The translations under genes and the position numbers were made by a program. DNA of 6,397 nucleotides from Wenzhouxiangella sp. Its GTDB lineage: Bacteria > Pseudomonadota > Gammaproteobacteria > Xanthomonadales > Wenzhouxiangellaceae. Each line of letters starts with the position of its first letter. The stretch's first letter is position 1. Positions 5,803 through 6,397 of this stretch are shown here, piece by piece. Location of the stretch: the NCBI GenBank assembly GCA_007127425.1, contig SKZJ01000245.1, positions 1 to 6,397 of the forward strand. Reading direction: 5' to 3'. Below the pieces are notes generated by a model. The model did not search any database, was not told the DNA's origin, and saw nothing but the letters and a program-made list of their open reading frames with translations.

Positions 5803-6397
5803 GCCCGAGAAAAAAGAAGACAACGACTAAGCGGTCAGTCGCTTCGGACGAGCTGACACTGCAGCGTTTGCCTGCCGAGCACGCGCATGCCGAAGAGATA
5901 ACCAGGCTCAGGAAGTGGGATAGCCACCCGGTGCCGCCGGGCTGGGCGATGTCGCCGATCGCGGTGGAAAAGTTCGTGCTCGGCGATGAGGAAGTCGGTG
6001 TCTCGCCCAAGATCGTGGTCGAACCCGGCGTGGTCACCCGCATCGTCATCGCCCTGTGTACCGACCGCGGTTGCCTGCTGGTCGGCGAGCCGGGTACCGC
6101 CAAGTCCTGGCTGTCGGAATTGCTGGCTGCGGCCATTTCCGGTGATTCCTCGCTCACCATCCAGGGTGGGGCGGTCAGCCAGGTCGACCAGTTGCTCTAC
6201 ACCTGGAACGAAGCCCTATTGCAGCAGGGGGGACCGAGTCCGGAAGCGCTGGTGCCCAGTCCGATCTACCGCGGCATGCGCGACGGCAAGATCGTGCGTT
6301 TCGAGGAGGTCGCACGCTGTCCGCAACCGTTACAGGACGCGTTGCTGTCGATCCTGTCGGACCGCATGATCACCATTCCCGAGTTCAGCGGTGATGA
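5799..6397 (+). CDS. MoxR-family AAA+ ATPase, YehL-like (3' end cut by window edge)
   Basis: The first 199 codons of an AAA+ ATPase running off the right edge. After a Lys-rich start (residues 4-12) comes a helical lead-in with LPAEHAHAEEI (24-34) and PPGWAMSP (46-53). The P-loop domain has Walker A GEPGTAKS (96-103, K102), then LLAAAISGDSSLTIQG (108-123), LVPSPIYRGMRDGKIVRFEE (151-170, Walker B region ending in E169-E170) and CPQPLQDALLSILSD (174-188). This pattern matches the YehL branch of MoxR ATPases, which often pair with von Willebrand A (VWA) proteins and act as chaperone-like remodelling machines; specific substrates are mostly unknown. The start is GTG at 5799, overlapping the previous stop by four bases (GTGA), with GGAGG 5 nt upstream. 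Coupling to the fusion ATPase gene suggests shared function. The sensor and lid regions lie outside the window. Confidence 0.88.
   Translation, partial: MSPRKKKTTTKRSVASDELTLQRLPAEHAHAEEITRLRKWDSHPVPPGWAMSPIAVEKFVLGDEEVGVSPKIVVEPGVVTRIVIALCTDRGCLLVGEPGTAKSWLSELLAAAISGDSSLTIQGGAVSQVDQLLYTWNEALLQQGGPSPEALVPSPIYRGMRDGKIVRFEEVARCPQPLQDALLSILSDRMITIPEFSGD

Overview
The window reads as a chromosomal stretch of a GC-rich proteobacterium. The CusB/CusC-type metal efflux genes, a CopL-like protein and a periplasmic Cu/Zn superoxide dismutase together suggest a gammaproteobacterium, perhaps near Xanthomonadales or Chromatiales. That placement is an inference from gene content, not a measurement. The genes fill the window almost completely, and no gap exceeds about 155 bases. 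I saw no tRNA, rRNA, CRISPR array, transposase or integrase.

Left half (1 to about 3392, all on the minus strand): a copper-handling cluster. In transcription order it holds sodC (periplasmic Cu/Zn superoxide dismutase), a G/C-rich hairpin, a small Cys/His-rich exported protein of the CopL type with its own candidate promoter, a terminator-like hairpin, a TolC-family outer-membrane channel, and a CusB-type periplasmic adaptor. The adaptor has an unusually His/Asp-rich N-terminus and a heavy-metal-binding domain, and it runs off the left edge. The channel and adaptor genes overlap by one base. A CusA-type RND pump would be expected just outside the window, completing a tripartite efflux system that exports Cu(I)/Ag(I) across the envelope. 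The dismutase uses copper in the same compartment.

Middle (3393 to 3546): a 154-base divergent intergenic region with an imperfect dyad near sodC and an AT-rich patch.

Right half (3547 to 6397, plus strand): a two-gene unit of different character. The first gene encodes a 751-residue protein with a protein-L-isoaspartate-methyltransferase-like Rossmann domain at the N-terminus. This is followed by a degenerate MshEN/T2SSE-N region and a complete GspE/PilB-type secretion ATPase with all its motifs. Its last four bases overlap the GTG start of a MoxR/YehL-type AAA+ ATPase that runs off the right edge. No pilin, prepilin peptidase or GspF-type gene is visible here, so the assembly ATPase looks like an orphan. 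A methyltransferase-like domain fused to a secretion ATPase and translationally coupled to a MoxR-type ATPase is the least ordinary thing in the window and the best candidate for an undescribed system.
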